64,000 nucleotides of DNA from an uncultured Lachnospiraceae bacterium. Its GTDB lineage: Bacteria; Bacillota; Clostridia; Lachnospirales; Lachnospiraceae. The position numbers and the translations under genes are program-made. Of the stretch, positions 1 through 8,300 are shown piece after piece. Below the pieces are notes generated by a model. That model saw only the letters and a program-made list of their open reading frames with translations. It was not told the DNA's origin and ran no database searches. The DNA is taken from assembly GCA_910578175.1 (NCBI GenBank), contig CAJTPF010000001.1, positions 121,842 to 185,841 on the forward strand, in the 5' to 3' direction. Within the stretch, counting starts at the first letter, position 1. Each line of letters starts with the position of its first letter.

Positions 1-1163
1 ACAAATACCCGTTCTCCGTCACAGTTCCGTTCAAATACACACTGGTGATTGGTCAGTACGACAGATTTAAAATCCCCGTAACAGATGGCCTTGCTGTTTT
101 TATGTGCTTCTGCCAGTTTTGAAATGTATTTTGATAATTCATTGTCAACCGGTTCTTCAAAGCAGGCGCGAAGGGCAGGATCGCCTTCGTTTTTATGCGC
201 TTTTGCCCCCCACTCGCTACCGTAATACACACACGGGATTCCCGGCATACCGAATTCCATGGCATATATTAACGGAAGATGCTTTTCGTTTGTAAGGTTG
301 CTTGCAATTCTGGATACATCATGGTTGTCCACGAAACAAAGAAGATGCTTTCCGCGGTACAGGGTCCAGTTTTCCGGTCCGAACTGCCGTAACAGGGAAT
401 GAACGATTTCAAACATATTCATGCTGTTAAAGCTGGAAAAAAGACCTTTATAACATTCATAGTTTGTACAGCTGTGAAGCATATCAGGATTGACAAACTG
501 GTTATAGTCGCCATGGAGCAGTTCTCCCAGCAGCCAGAAATCCGGTTTTAGATCATTGCAGAAGGAATGAAGCCTCCGTAAGAAATCTTTATCCAGGCAG
601 TACGCCACGTCCAGACGAAGTCCGTCGATATCGAATTCCTCTGCCCAGAACCGGATGCTCTCAAAAATATGATGGATGACCTCTTCGTTTCTTAAATTTA
701 GTTTTACCAGGTCATAATTACCTTCCCAGCCTTCATACCACAGACCGTCATTATAGCCGGAATTCCCGCCGAAATCAATTCTGGAAAACCAGCTGACGTA
801 TGGAGAGTTTTCACGGTTTTTCAGTACATCCTGAAAAGCGAAAAAGCCTCGTCCTACATGATTAAATACGCCGTCCAATACGACTTTTATACCTGCATGA
901 TGCAGTTCATCACAAACTTTTTTAAAATCTTCATTGGTACCGAGACGGCAGTCGATCTGCCGGTAATCCCGTGTATTATATCCATGGGTGTCGGATTCAA
1001 ATACTGGTGAAAAATAAATGGCATTGGCGCCTAAATCCTGGATATGCGGAATCCAGTCAATCACTTTTAATATTCTCGAAGTGGGGATACCGTCGTTTTC
1101 AAACGGCGCTCCGCAGAAACCCAATGGATAAATCTGATAAAATACGCTGTTTTCAGCCCACAT
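1..1163 (-). CDS. GH13 alpha-amylase family glycosidase (C-terminus cut by window edge)
   Basis: Reading from the ATG at 1163 the minus strand codes for 387 residues of a cytosolic GH13 enzyme that acts on alpha-glucans or maltodextrins. Visible TIM-barrel motifs in order are VFYQIYPLGF near the N-terminus, DGVFNHVG (region I), DGLRLDVA with the nucleophile Asp (region II), LGELLHGDY with the acid Glu (region III) and FVDNHDVSRI (region IV). There is no signal peptide, so it probably degrades imported oligosaccharides. AGGAGG lies 9 bases before the ATG. The C-terminal domain is outside the window, so the exact specificity (amylase, neopullulanase or glucosidase) cannot be set. It is divergent from degV. 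Confidence 0.9.
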   Translation of the reverse strand, partial: MWAENSVFYQIYPLGFCGAPFENDGIPTSRILKVIDWIPHIQDLGANAIYFSPVFESDTHGYNTRDYRQIDCRLGTNEDFKKVCDELHHAGIKVVLDGVFNHVGRGFFAFQDVLKNRENSPYVSWFSRIDFGGNSGYNDGLWYEGWEGNYDLVKLNLRNEEVIHHIFESIRFWAEEFDIDGLRLDVAYCLDKDFLRRLHSFCNDLKPDFWLLGELLHGDYNQFVNPDMLHSCTNYECYKGLFSSFNSMNMFEIVHSLLRQFGPENWTLYRGKHLLCFVDNHDVSRIASNLTNEKHLPLIYAMEFGMPGIPCVYYGSEWGAKAHKNEGDPALRACFEEPVDNELSKYISKLAEAHKNSKAICYGDFKSVVLTNHQCVFERNCDGERVF

Positions 1164-1191
1164 GTTAAAAGTCCTCCTTTGATGCATATAA

Positions 1192-1207
1192 TGCTATTAG
1201 TATAGCA
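1192..1207. promoter_or_regulatory. Inverted repeat between amylase and degV genes
   Basis: TGCTAT-tagt-ATAGCA is a perfect 6-bp inverted repeat in the divergent intergenic region, 29 bases upstream of the amylase start. It contains TATACT on the minus strand, a possible -10 hexamer. It may be an operator for the amylase gene; no known consensus was matched. Confidence 0.3.
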
Positions 1208-1292
1208 CAATTTACTTGCTTAATCCATTATTAAATGATAGAATAATTATCAGTAGTAAAAAACGTGTTATGGCACAGATGGAGGTAAAGGA

Positions 1293-2159
1293 TTGAGTAA
1301 AATTGCAGTCATTACAGATAGTAATAGCGGGATTACCCAGCAGCAGGCAGAGGAACTGGGGATATTTGTTTTACCAATGCCATTTATGATCGATGGTAAA
1401 GAATACTTTGAGGGAATCAACTTATCCGTAGAAGAATTTTTTGAAAAACTGAAAAGTGACAGGGAAATATCCACCTCCCAGCCTACACCGGAATCCGTGC
1501 TGTCTTTATGGGACAGGCTGCTGAATGAAGGATATGATGAGATCGTCCATATTCCCATGTCAAGCGGACTGAGCAGCTCCTGCCAGACGGCCATCGTTCT
1601 GGCGGATGATTATGCCGGCAGGGTGCAGGTAGTAAATAATCAGAGGATATCCGTGACACAGAGACAATCCGTTCTGGATGCCATTCATCTTGCGGAAACC
1701 GGAAAGTCTGCGGCAGAGATCAGGGAAATTCTGGAAAAAGAAAAGCTGGAAGCAAGTATCTATATTATGCTGGATACTTTAACCTATTTAAAACGGGGCG
1801 GCAGGATCACACCGGCAGCTGCAGCTTTGGGAAATCTGCTCCGTTTAAAACCTGTATTACAGATACAGGGAGAAAAGCTGGATGCATTTGCCAAGGCCAG
1901 GACCGCAAAGCAGGGGAAATCCATTATGATAGAGGCTATGAAAAAGGATATTCATGACCGGTTTCATGACAATAAAAACGGCGATACAGCCATACAGATC
2001 GCCCATACGGAAAATCTGGAAGCGGCAATGGAATTAAAAAAGGAACTGGAGCAGATATTTCCTGGCACGGATATTTATGTGGACCATTTATCCCTCAGCG
2101 TGTCCTGCCATATTGGTCCGGGTTCTCTGGCGATCGCATGCGCAAAGAAGGCAATGTAG
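1293..2159 (+). CDS. degV: DegV family fatty-acid-binding protein
   Basis: 288 residues, the usual length of the family. The N-terminus (KIAVITDSNSGIT) and the HIPMSSGLSSSCQTA segment are the DegV signatures that bind the carboxylate of a fatty acid; TLTYLKRGGRITP is the third conserved block. Family members bind long-chain fatty acids and some act with FakA as the FakB subunit of fatty acid kinase. No fakA is nearby, so the partner is unknown. The start is TTG at 1293, chosen because GGAGG ends 7 bases upstream and the protein begins exactly where homologues do. Monocistronic and divergent from the amylase gene. Confidence 0.9.
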   Translation: MSKIAVITDSNSGITQQQAEELGIFVLPMPFMIDGKEYFEGINLSVEEFFEKLKSDREISTSQPTPESVLSLWDRLLNEGYDEIVHIPMSSGLSSSCQTAIVLADDYAGRVQVVNNQRISVTQRQSVLDAIHLAETGKSAAEIREILEKEKLEASIYIMLDTLTYLKRGGRITPAAAALGNLLRLKPVLQIQGEKLDAFAKARTAKQGKSIMIEAMKKDIHDRFHDNKNGDTAIQIAHTENLEAAMELKKELEQIFPGTDIYVDHLSLSVSCHIGPGSLAIACAKKAM

Positions 2160-2206
2160 TCCCGGAATAAAAATTTTCAGACGGGAATAAAACACCGAAA
2201 TTCAAG

Positions 2207-2235
2207 TTGACATTTATATTGAAAAGTGGTATTTT
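2207..2235 (+). promoter_or_regulatory. Predicted sigma-A promoter of the chemosensory cluster
   Basis: TTGACA (2207-2212), a 17-bp spacer and TATTTT (2230-2235) lie about 50 bases upstream of the first gene of the cluster. The -35 is a perfect match and the -10 is weak (4 of 6), which would suit a regulated promoter. Confidence 0.55.
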
Positions 2236-2283
2236 TAATGCATAAGAAAATAAGCAAACACGTGAGAAATATGAGGAGAAGAC

Positions 2284-3366
2284 ATGGATAGACAGCAAAT
2301 ATTGATTGTTGATGATGAAGAGATCAATCGTGCAATACTGAACGAGATGTTCCGGCATGAATATGACATGCTGGAGGCGGCAAATGGCCAGGAAGCAATT
2401 GAACAGATTGAGAATAATCAGAATATTGTATTGATATTACTGGACATTGTAATGCCGGTTTTAAATGGTTTTAAGGTGTTGAACTATATGCAGGAGCATG
2501 ACCTGATCGATAAGATTCCGGTAATACTGATTACGGCAGAATCTGTCAGGGACAGTGAAGATAAGGCATATGCTTACGGAGTTGCAGATGTAATGCATAA
2601 GCCTTTTTATCCTCATATCGTTAAAAGAAGAGGAAAGAATATTATCGAACTGTACCAGAATAAGCGCAATATGGAACTGCGTTTAAAGGAACAGGAAGAA
2701 GCAATCCGCCTGCAGGAGAAGAAGATCCGTCAGAATAATGAATTTATGATCGATGCACTCAGTTCCGTGGTAGAATTCAGAAGTCTGGAGACAGGAGAAC
2801 ATATCCGCCGTATTAAATATTTTACAAGAATATTATCCAAGTATTTAATGAAATATTTTCCAAAGTACGGCCTGACACCGGCGATGGTGGACGAAATCGC
2901 CAGAGCCTCTGCTTTACATGACATAGGTAAGATTGGCATACCGGATACGATTCTTTTAAAACCGGGACGTCTCACGCCAGAGGAATACGAAATCATGAAA
3001 AACCATACAACCATTGGTTGTGATATTCTGGAAAAGTTTCATGAAAACCAGACGGAGGATTTTTACCGTTACTGCTATGAAATATGCCGTTATCACCATG
3101 AGCGGTGGGATGGCAACGGATATCCGGATCATCTGGCAGGAGATGAGATTCCGATCAGTGCCCAGATTGTTGCTGTTGCCGATGTTTATGACGCACTGGT
3201 AAGCCCTAGAGTGTACAAGAGCGTATATGCCAACAATGAAGCATTTGATATGATCATGAATGGTGAGTGTGGTCAGTTTTCACCGGATATCATGGAATGT
3301 TTCGGGCTCGCCAAAGAGGATTTCTTCAATATTGTGGAAGTGATTAAAATGTTTGATTTTTCATGA
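2284..3366 (+). CDS. Response regulator with HD-GYP c-di-GMP phosphodiesterase domain
   Basis: 360 residues. A receiver domain occupies residues 5-125 (acidic pair D10-D11, phospho-acceptor D54, KPF lysine), followed by a coiled-coil linker (about 130-155) and an HD-GYP domain (about 155-350). The HD pair is H212-D213 in LHDIGKIGIP, and the later HHERWDGNGYP and VADVYDAL blocks are complete, so the enzyme should hydrolyse cyclic di-GMP when its receiver is phosphorylated. It is the first gene of the chemosensory cluster and is followed by an intrinsic terminator, so it may be expressed more than the genes behind it. ATG at 2284 has GAGGAG upstream. Confidence 0.93.
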   Translation: MDRQQILIVDDEEINRAILNEMFRHEYDMLEAANGQEAIEQIENNQNIVLILLDIVMPVLNGFKVLNYMQEHDLIDKIPVILITAESVRDSEDKAYAYGVADVMHKPFYPHIVKRRGKNIIELYQNKRNMELRLKEQEEAIRLQEKKIRQNNEFMIDALSSVVEFRSLETGEHIRRIKYFTRILSKYLMKYFPKYGLTPAMVDEIARASALHDIGKIGIPDTILLKPGRLTPEEYEIMKNHTTIGCDILEKFHENQTEDFYRYCYEICRYHHERWDGNGYPDHLAGDEIPISAQIVAVADVYDALVSPRVYKSVYANNEAFDMIMNGECGQFSPDIMECFGLAKEDFFNIVEVIKMFDFS

Positions 3367-3383
3367 TGTTTGAAACAAATAGC

Positions 3384-3422
3384 AGGCAGCAAAAAAAAAT
3401 TATTTTTTTACTGCCTTTTTTG
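3384..3422 (+). terminator. Intrinsic terminator or attenuator inside the cluster
   Basis: AGGCAG at 3384-3389 pairs with CTGCCT at 3411-3416; an A9 run pairs with a T7 run inside the stem and a T tract follows. It lies between the HD-GYP regulator and the histidine kinase and could cut transcription of the downstream che genes. Confidence 0.8.
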
Positions 3423-3443
3423 TTTTGTCCAGGGAGGAATAGT

Positions 3444-4883
3444 ATGGAGCAGAATGGAAGCGGTATTTTTCCGGCAGACGATGCAATAGAAATGATGATC
3501 ATGTTTGACCGGTCAGGAGAGATTACTTATGTAAATACTGCAGCGAGACAGAAACTAGAGTATGAAGATGATTTATGCGGAAAGCATATCAGTGAGATAT
3601 TTCCTAATTCCTTCAGGACATCCGGAGATGGATTTGAGACCGATGTTTGCTTTGGAAAGGAGCTGCAGAATCTGCTGGCATACCGTAGAAATCTCACATG
3701 TTTTCCGGTGGAAGCCAGAGTGATGGTCAGCAAGGATGATTCGGAACATTACATATGTATGGCAAATGATATTTTGGAAAAAGAACACCTCAGCAGGGAA
3801 ATCGAGCAGGTGAAACAGGAAGCACAGCAGGCATTAAAGGTAAAGAGCGAGTTTGTTGCCAATGTGACCCATGAACTCCGTACGCCGGTGAATGGAGTTC
3901 TGGGGAATGTCCGTGAATTATTAAGCGAAGAAACGGACCGGAAGATGATGAAATCATTATCCCTGATCGAACGCTGTTGTGAGGATATGCATAAGATCAT
4001 AAATAATATTCTGGATTTTTCCAAACTGGAAGCAGGAAAATTTACATTGGAACCCCGTAAGTTTCATTTCAAAAATATGATGGATTATGTAAAGGCAAAT
4101 CATATCAATAAGATCACGGAAAAAGGACTGGGTTTCTTTATGACCATATCTCCCCAGATTCCGGAATATATCATAGGGGATGAACTGCGGATCGTACAGA
4201 TTCTGAATAATCTGTTATCAAATGCGCAGAAATTTACGGCTTTGGGAAAGATTACCGTGGAAGCATTAAAAACAGCCCGTGTGAACGACCGGATAGAACT
4301 GTTTTTTATCGTAAAAGATTCTGGAATCGGAATTGACCAGGCAGATAAGGATAAATTATTTCAGAGTTTTTCCCAGGTGGATGCATCGATTTCCAGAAAA
4401 TACGGCGGTACCGGTCTGGGATTGAATATATGTAAACAATTAGCTGAACTGATGGGCGGCAGGATTGAAGTGGAAAGCGAGAAGAACAAAGGCAGTACAT
4501 TTTCATTTTCTATCTGGGTGGGCGCTTGTGAGGATGAAAACAATAACCTTTCACAGTTTGACGATAAAAGGGAATCGCTGTTTTCGGAATCTTCCATGGC
4601 GGCACAGAAGGATGAGACAGGTGATGCCCGGGAAGATGTCAGAAGTTATGGTACCTCGGAAAATAGAGAAGCTTTAAAGAAAAATCTTTCCAAACTGATT
4701 CTCTGTGTGGAAATGGATAACTGGGAAAAGGCAGAGATGTTTATGGAGACAGTAAAGCAACTGACAGAAGAAGCACCGCAGGAAGTGAAACGTCTGGTTC
4801 TGAGATTAAAGATGGCAATCCAGAAAGAAAACTATGAAAAAGTATCTGCTGCGTTTGAAGAATTAAACGTTCTGAATAAATGA
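3444..4883 (+). CDS. Soluble PAS-domain histidine kinase
   Basis: 479 residues from the ATG at 3444, which has GGGAGG 7 bases upstream. The frame is open further upstream to 3363, but that stretch encodes the terminator hairpin and has no ribosome site. Domains: PAS (about 10-120), coiled coil, HisKA with phospho-acceptor H143 in THELRTP, and HATPase with the N box (NNLLSNAQKFT), DSGIGI and GGTGLGL. A non-catalytic tail of about 90 residues follows. There is no membrane segment, so it senses a cytosolic signal. Likely partners are the two flanking receiver-HD-GYP proteins; the downstream one starts 20 bases after its stop. Confidence 0.92.
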   Translation: MEQNGSGIFPADDAIEMMIMFDRSGEITYVNTAARQKLEYEDDLCGKHISEIFPNSFRTSGDGFETDVCFGKELQNLLAYRRNLTCFPVEARVMVSKDDSEHYICMANDILEKEHLSREIEQVKQEAQQALKVKSEFVANVTHELRTPVNGVLGNVRELLSEETDRKMMKSLSLIERCCEDMHKIINNILDFSKLEAGKFTLEPRKFHFKNMMDYVKANHINKITEKGLGFFMTISPQIPEYIIGDELRIVQILNNLLSNAQKFTALGKITVEALKTARVNDRIELFFIVKDSGIGIDQADKDKLFQSFSQVDASISRKYGGTGLGLNICKQLAELMGGRIEVESEKNKGSTFSFSIWVGACEDENNNLSQFDDKRESLFSESSMAAQKDETGDAREDVRSYGTSENREALKKNLSKLILCVEMDNWEKAEMFMETVKQLTEEAPQEVKRLVLRLKMAIQKENYEKVSAAFEELNVLNK

Positions 4884-4903
4884 TCGAGAAAGGAGGTGCA
4901 TAT

Positions 4904-5965
4904 ATGGTCTATGGAAACAGTGAGACGGATAAAGGAAAAATTCTTATTGTAGACGATGTGGAGATCAACAGGATCGTCCTGGGAGAAATCATAAATAATA
5001 TGGGATATTCTCCAGTTCTGGCCGAAAACGGGGAAATGGCTCTGGAGCTCCTGAAAGAAGGTTATCCCCAGCTGGTGCTAACGGATATTTCCATGCCGGG
5101 GATGGACGGATATGAACTTTGCAGAATACTGAAAGGAAGTGAGGAAACAAAAAATATTCCGATTGTTTTTATTTCTGCATTTGATGATCCGGAGGATATT
5201 GTGGAAGGTTTTTTTCTCGGCGGTGCGGATTATATAACCAAACCGTTTATTTCAGAGGTGGTTCAGGCACGGGTGGGAGTTCATCTGCGTCTGTCGGAAG
5301 CAAACAGGGAACTGATGGAAATGAACAGGCGGCTTCAGGTCTCCGTTCATGAACAGTTGACCCAGATGGAACTGGAAAAGAAAAATATTCTTTATGCCAT
5401 GGCTAATATCGCGGCACAGTATTCCGGCTTTGATGAAGAATATACGAAGCGGCTGGGCGGTAACTGCGGAATCCTTGCACAGGGCATGCAGCTTTCCCCT
5501 TTGTTTGAAGATAAGATTTCTGATACGTTTATCGATGCCATAGAATTGGCGGCACCTCTTTGTGATATAGGAAACATTGGGATTCCTAAAGAAATTCTGC
5601 AGAAAAAAACGGAAATTACGGATGATGAAGCTTCGGTCATACAGAATCATACCAGTATCGGAGCAAAATTGCTGAGTGATATCTATGTCAGCAATGACTA
5701 TAATGATTTTATAAGTACATCTATTGATATAGTACATTATCATCATGAAAACTGGGATGGAAGCGGATATCCGGAAGGACTGGTACAGGAAGAGATTCCT
5801 TTGGCAGCACAGATCATTTCGGTGATGGAACGCTATTGTACATTAACAGAAAAGGAAGACGGCAGCAGGGAATCCGCTCTTGAAACCATCCGCAGGGAAG
5901 CGGGAATAAGATTTAATCCGGATATTGTTGAAATATGCTGCAAAATATCACGTCAGTTATCCTGA
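4904..5965 (+). CDS. Response regulator with degenerate HD-GYP domain
   Basis: 353 residues from ATG 4904 with AGGAGGTG just upstream; an upstream ATG at 4880 lacks a site. The receiver domain is intact (D17-D18, phospho-acceptor D61, KPF). The C-terminal half aligns with HD-GYP domains (HHENWDGSGYPEGL is kept), but the HD pair reads C220-D221 in LCDIGNIGIP, the DIGK lysine is Asn, and the VADVYDAL block is VMERYCTL. Loss of several metal ligands suggests an inactive phosphodiesterase that binds c-di-GMP or the active paralogue two genes upstream. It is coupled to the kinase gene and close to cheR. Confidence 0.88.
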   Translation: MVYGNSETDKGKILIVDDVEINRIVLGEIINNMGYSPVLAENGEMALELLKEGYPQLVLTDISMPGMDGYELCRILKGSEETKNIPIVFISAFDDPEDIVEGFFLGGADYITKPFISEVVQARVGVHLRLSEANRELMEMNRRLQVSVHEQLTQMELEKKNILYAMANIAAQYSGFDEEYTKRLGGNCGILAQGMQLSPLFEDKISDTFIDAIELAAPLCDIGNIGIPKEILQKKTEITDDEASVIQNHTSIGAKLLSDIYVSNDYNDFISTSIDIVHYHHENWDGSGYPEGLVQEEIPLAAQIISVMERYCTLTEKEDGSRESALETIRREAGIRFNPDIVEICCKISRQLS

Positions 5966-5999
5966 ACTGGATAAATTCATTATTTTTTTATTGAGAGGA

Positions 6000-6824
6000 A
6001 TGAAAGTTTTGATAACAGATGAAGAATTTTTAAGAATTTCAGTTTATATGAAACAGCACTACGGAATTGATATGAGCCAGAAAAAAGTTATCATCAACGG
6101 ACGATTGGAAAATTATATCAGATCCGGCGGCTGGAAAAATTTTAATGAGTTTATGAACGATGTTGAGAATGACAGAACCGGTAAACAGGAGAAGATGCTA
6201 GTCAATCTCCTGACGACGAATCATACATATTTTATGAGAGAATTCGAGCATTTTGAGTATTTCAGAAGTGTGGTTCTTCCATGGCTGAGAACAAAGGAAA
6301 AAGATAAAAAGGATCTGCGTATCTGGTGCGGCGCTGCATCTACAGGGGAAGAACCATATATGATAGCTATGGTCTTAATGGAATTTTTCGGACTGGAGCG
6401 AAGCCAGTGGGATACAAAAGTTTTGGCAACGGATATTTCTACCAAAGTACTGCAGCAGGCTATGGCTGGCATATACACTGAGAACCAGTTGAAAAATATA
6501 CCGGATAGTTGGAAAAGAAGCTTTTTTAAGTCTGTGAACGGAGGCAGTCAGTATGCGGTAAAACCGGAGCTGAAACAAGAGGTTATATTCCGCCAGTTTA
6601 ATTTAATGGATCCTTTTCCGTTTAAAAAGAAGATGCATACTATATTTTTACGGAATGTTATGATATACTTTGATGATGATACAAAACGGGAGCTGATTCA
6701 GAAAGTGTATGATTTTCTGGAACCGGGGGGATATCTGTTTATTGGAACGACAGAAACTCTGGACAGGAGCAGTACACCGTTCCAGATCGTCCAACCGTCA
6801 ATTTTTAGAAAAAAGGAAGGATAG
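6000..6824 (+). CDS. cheR: CheR chemoreceptor glutamate methyltransferase
   Basis: About 274 residues. CheR methylates glutamates in receptor coiled coils with S-adenosylmethionine. Visible are the all-alpha N-terminal domain (EEFLRISVYMKQHYGID), the SAM-binding motif IWCGAASTGEEPY and the late motif LRNVMIYFDDD. The start is uncertain: ATG 6000 sits almost on top of GAGAGG, while TTG 6009, giving the family-typical start ITDEEF, has better spacing. An ATG at 5925 would overlap the previous gene by 41 bases without a site. cheB follows after 3 bases, giving a methylation/demethylation pair. Confidence 0.93.
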   Translation: MKVLITDEEFLRISVYMKQHYGIDMSQKKVIINGRLENYIRSGGWKNFNEFMNDVENDRTGKQEKMLVNLLTTNHTYFMREFEHFEYFRSVVLPWLRTKEKDKKDLRIWCGAASTGEEPYMIAMVLMEFFGLERSQWDTKVLATDISTKVLQQAMAGIYTENQLKNIPDSWKRSFFKSVNGGSQYAVKPELKQEVIFRQFNLMDPFPFKKKMHTIFLRNVMIYFDDDTKRELIQKVYDFLEPGGYLFIGTTETLDRSSTPFQIVQPSIFRKKEG

Positions 6825-6827
6825 CAT

Positions 6828-7856
6828 ATGCGACCAATCAGAGTTTTAATTGTAGAGGATTCCATTGTGTTTCGGGAACTTCTGGTTCAGAATCTGAGCA
6901 GGGACCCTGCGATACAGGTGGTAGGGACCGCGAAAGACCCGTTTGAGGCAAGGGATGCCATAATAGAATATAAGCCGGACGTTATGACACTGGATGTAGA
7001 GCTTCCGAGAATGAACGGAATAGAATTTTTGCGGAAATTAATGCCGCAGTATCCTCTTCCGGTGGTGGTGATCAGTTCCCTCAGCGATAAGGTGTTTGAC
7101 GCATTAAATGCGGGAGCCGTGGATTTTGTGGCAAAACCTACGGTTACCGGCAGGGCGCAGCTGGAGGACTTTATTCGAAATGAACTTATGGTAAAAATTA
7201 AAATTGCATCAACTGCCAGGATCAGTAATATTAAAAAGACAGTTATGCTAAATGAACAGCAGTCTCTTTCCGTAAAAGGAAATAATCTTATAGTAGCAAT
7301 AGGAGCTTCCACTGGAGGAACGGAAGCGATTTTCTCGGTTGCAAAGGATTTTGGAACCGATATTCCGGGAATTGTGGTGGTTCAGCATATGCCTCCGGGA
7401 TTTACCGGAATGTATGCGAAGAGACTGGATGACCAGTGCAGAATTCAGGTGAAGGAAGCACAGACAGGGGACAGAGTTTTGCCGGGACATATGCTGATCG
7501 CACCGGGAGGAGATGCGCATATGCGGCTGGTGAAAGTGAACGGAGTCTATCAGGTGGAAGTGAAACAGGGTCCGAGAGTAAACGGCCATTGTCCGTCGGT
7601 AGATGTATTGTTTGAATCTGTTGCCAGAGTGGCAGGAGCCAATGCAGTAGGAATAATTCTGACCGGAATGGGCGGAGACGGTGCAAAAGGATTGCTGTCC
7701 ATGAGAAAGGCCGGGGCCAGAACCATAGGACAGGATGAGTCTACCTGTGTGGTTTATGGAATGCCCAAGGTCGCTTATGATCTGGGTGCGGTGGAACATC
7801 AGGAGAAACTGACTGATATCGCAGGAAGAACATACTCATTATTAAACAAAATGTAA
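6828..7856 (+). CDS. cheB: CheB receptor methylesterase/deamidase
   Basis: 342 residues. The receiver (1-125) has D10-like acidic residues, phospho-acceptor D56 in LDVELP and the KP motif. The methylesterase domain (about 150-340) has a complete Ser-His-Asp triad: S161 in GASTGGTEA, H187 in VQHMPPG and D284 in TGMGGDGAKG. It removes methyl groups put on by CheR and deamidates glutamines, and is activated by CheA phosphorylation. AAGGAAGG precedes the ATG. Full length and nothing unusual. It lies between cheR and a CheY-like gene. Confidence 0.96.
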   Translation: MRPIRVLIVEDSIVFRELLVQNLSRDPAIQVVGTAKDPFEARDAIIEYKPDVMTLDVELPRMNGIEFLRKLMPQYPLPVVVISSLSDKVFDALNAGAVDFVAKPTVTGRAQLEDFIRNELMVKIKIASTARISNIKKTVMLNEQQSLSVKGNNLIVAIGASTGGTEAIFSVAKDFGTDIPGIVVVQHMPPGFTGMYAKRLDDQCRIQVKEAQTGDRVLPGHMLIAPGGDAHMRLVKVNGVYQVEVKQGPRVNGHCPSVDVLFESVARVAGANAVGIILTGMGGDGAKGLLSMRKAGARTIGQDESTCVVYGMPKVAYDLGAVEHQEKLTDIAGRTYSLLNKM

Positions 7857-7868
7857 AGGAGTGAGAAC

Positions 7869-8261
7869 ATGAAGATTCTATTGGCAGAAGATGATTTTGC
7901 AACAAGGAAATTTATGCTGAATTTCCTGTCAAAGTATGGTGAATGCGATGTTACTGTGGACGGTATGGAAGCAGTGGATGCATTTATGATGGCTTTGGAA
8001 GACGGGGAACCGTATGACCTGGTTTGTCTGGATATAATGATGCCGGTCATGGATGGATATCAGTCGCTTGTGGGTATCCGCAATCTGGAAAAGGAAAGAA
8101 ATATTCCGGATGATAAGGCGGTAAAGGTTATTATGACTACTGCTTTAAATGATGAACAGAATGTCAAGATGGCATTTGAGCTGGGGTGTACCATTTATTC
8201 CGGTAAGCCCATTAATCAGGAAAAGTTTGAGCAGGCATTGAAAAAACTGAACCTGATCTAA
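7869..8261 (+). CDS. CheY-like single-domain response regulator
   Basis: 130 residues, only a receiver domain: acidic E7-D8-D9, phospho-acceptor D55 in LDIMMP, MTTA for the switch Thr and SGKPI for the lysine. It is the natural output or phosphate sink of the CheA encoded next. It resembles receivers from hybrid systems (DLVCLDIMMPVMDGYQ) rather than flagellar CheY, and no flagellar switch gene is in the window, so a motor target is not assured. AAGGAGTG lies before the ATG. Confidence 0.88.
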   Translation: MKILLAEDDFATRKFMLNFLSKYGECDVTVDGMEAVDAFMMALEDGEPYDLVCLDIMMPVMDGYQSLVGIRNLEKERNIPDDKAVKVIMTTALNDEQNVKMAFELGCTIYSGKPINQEKFEQALKKLNLI

Positions 8262-8300
8262 CGAATGAATATATAAAACTATGCAGGAAAGGAGAAGGAG

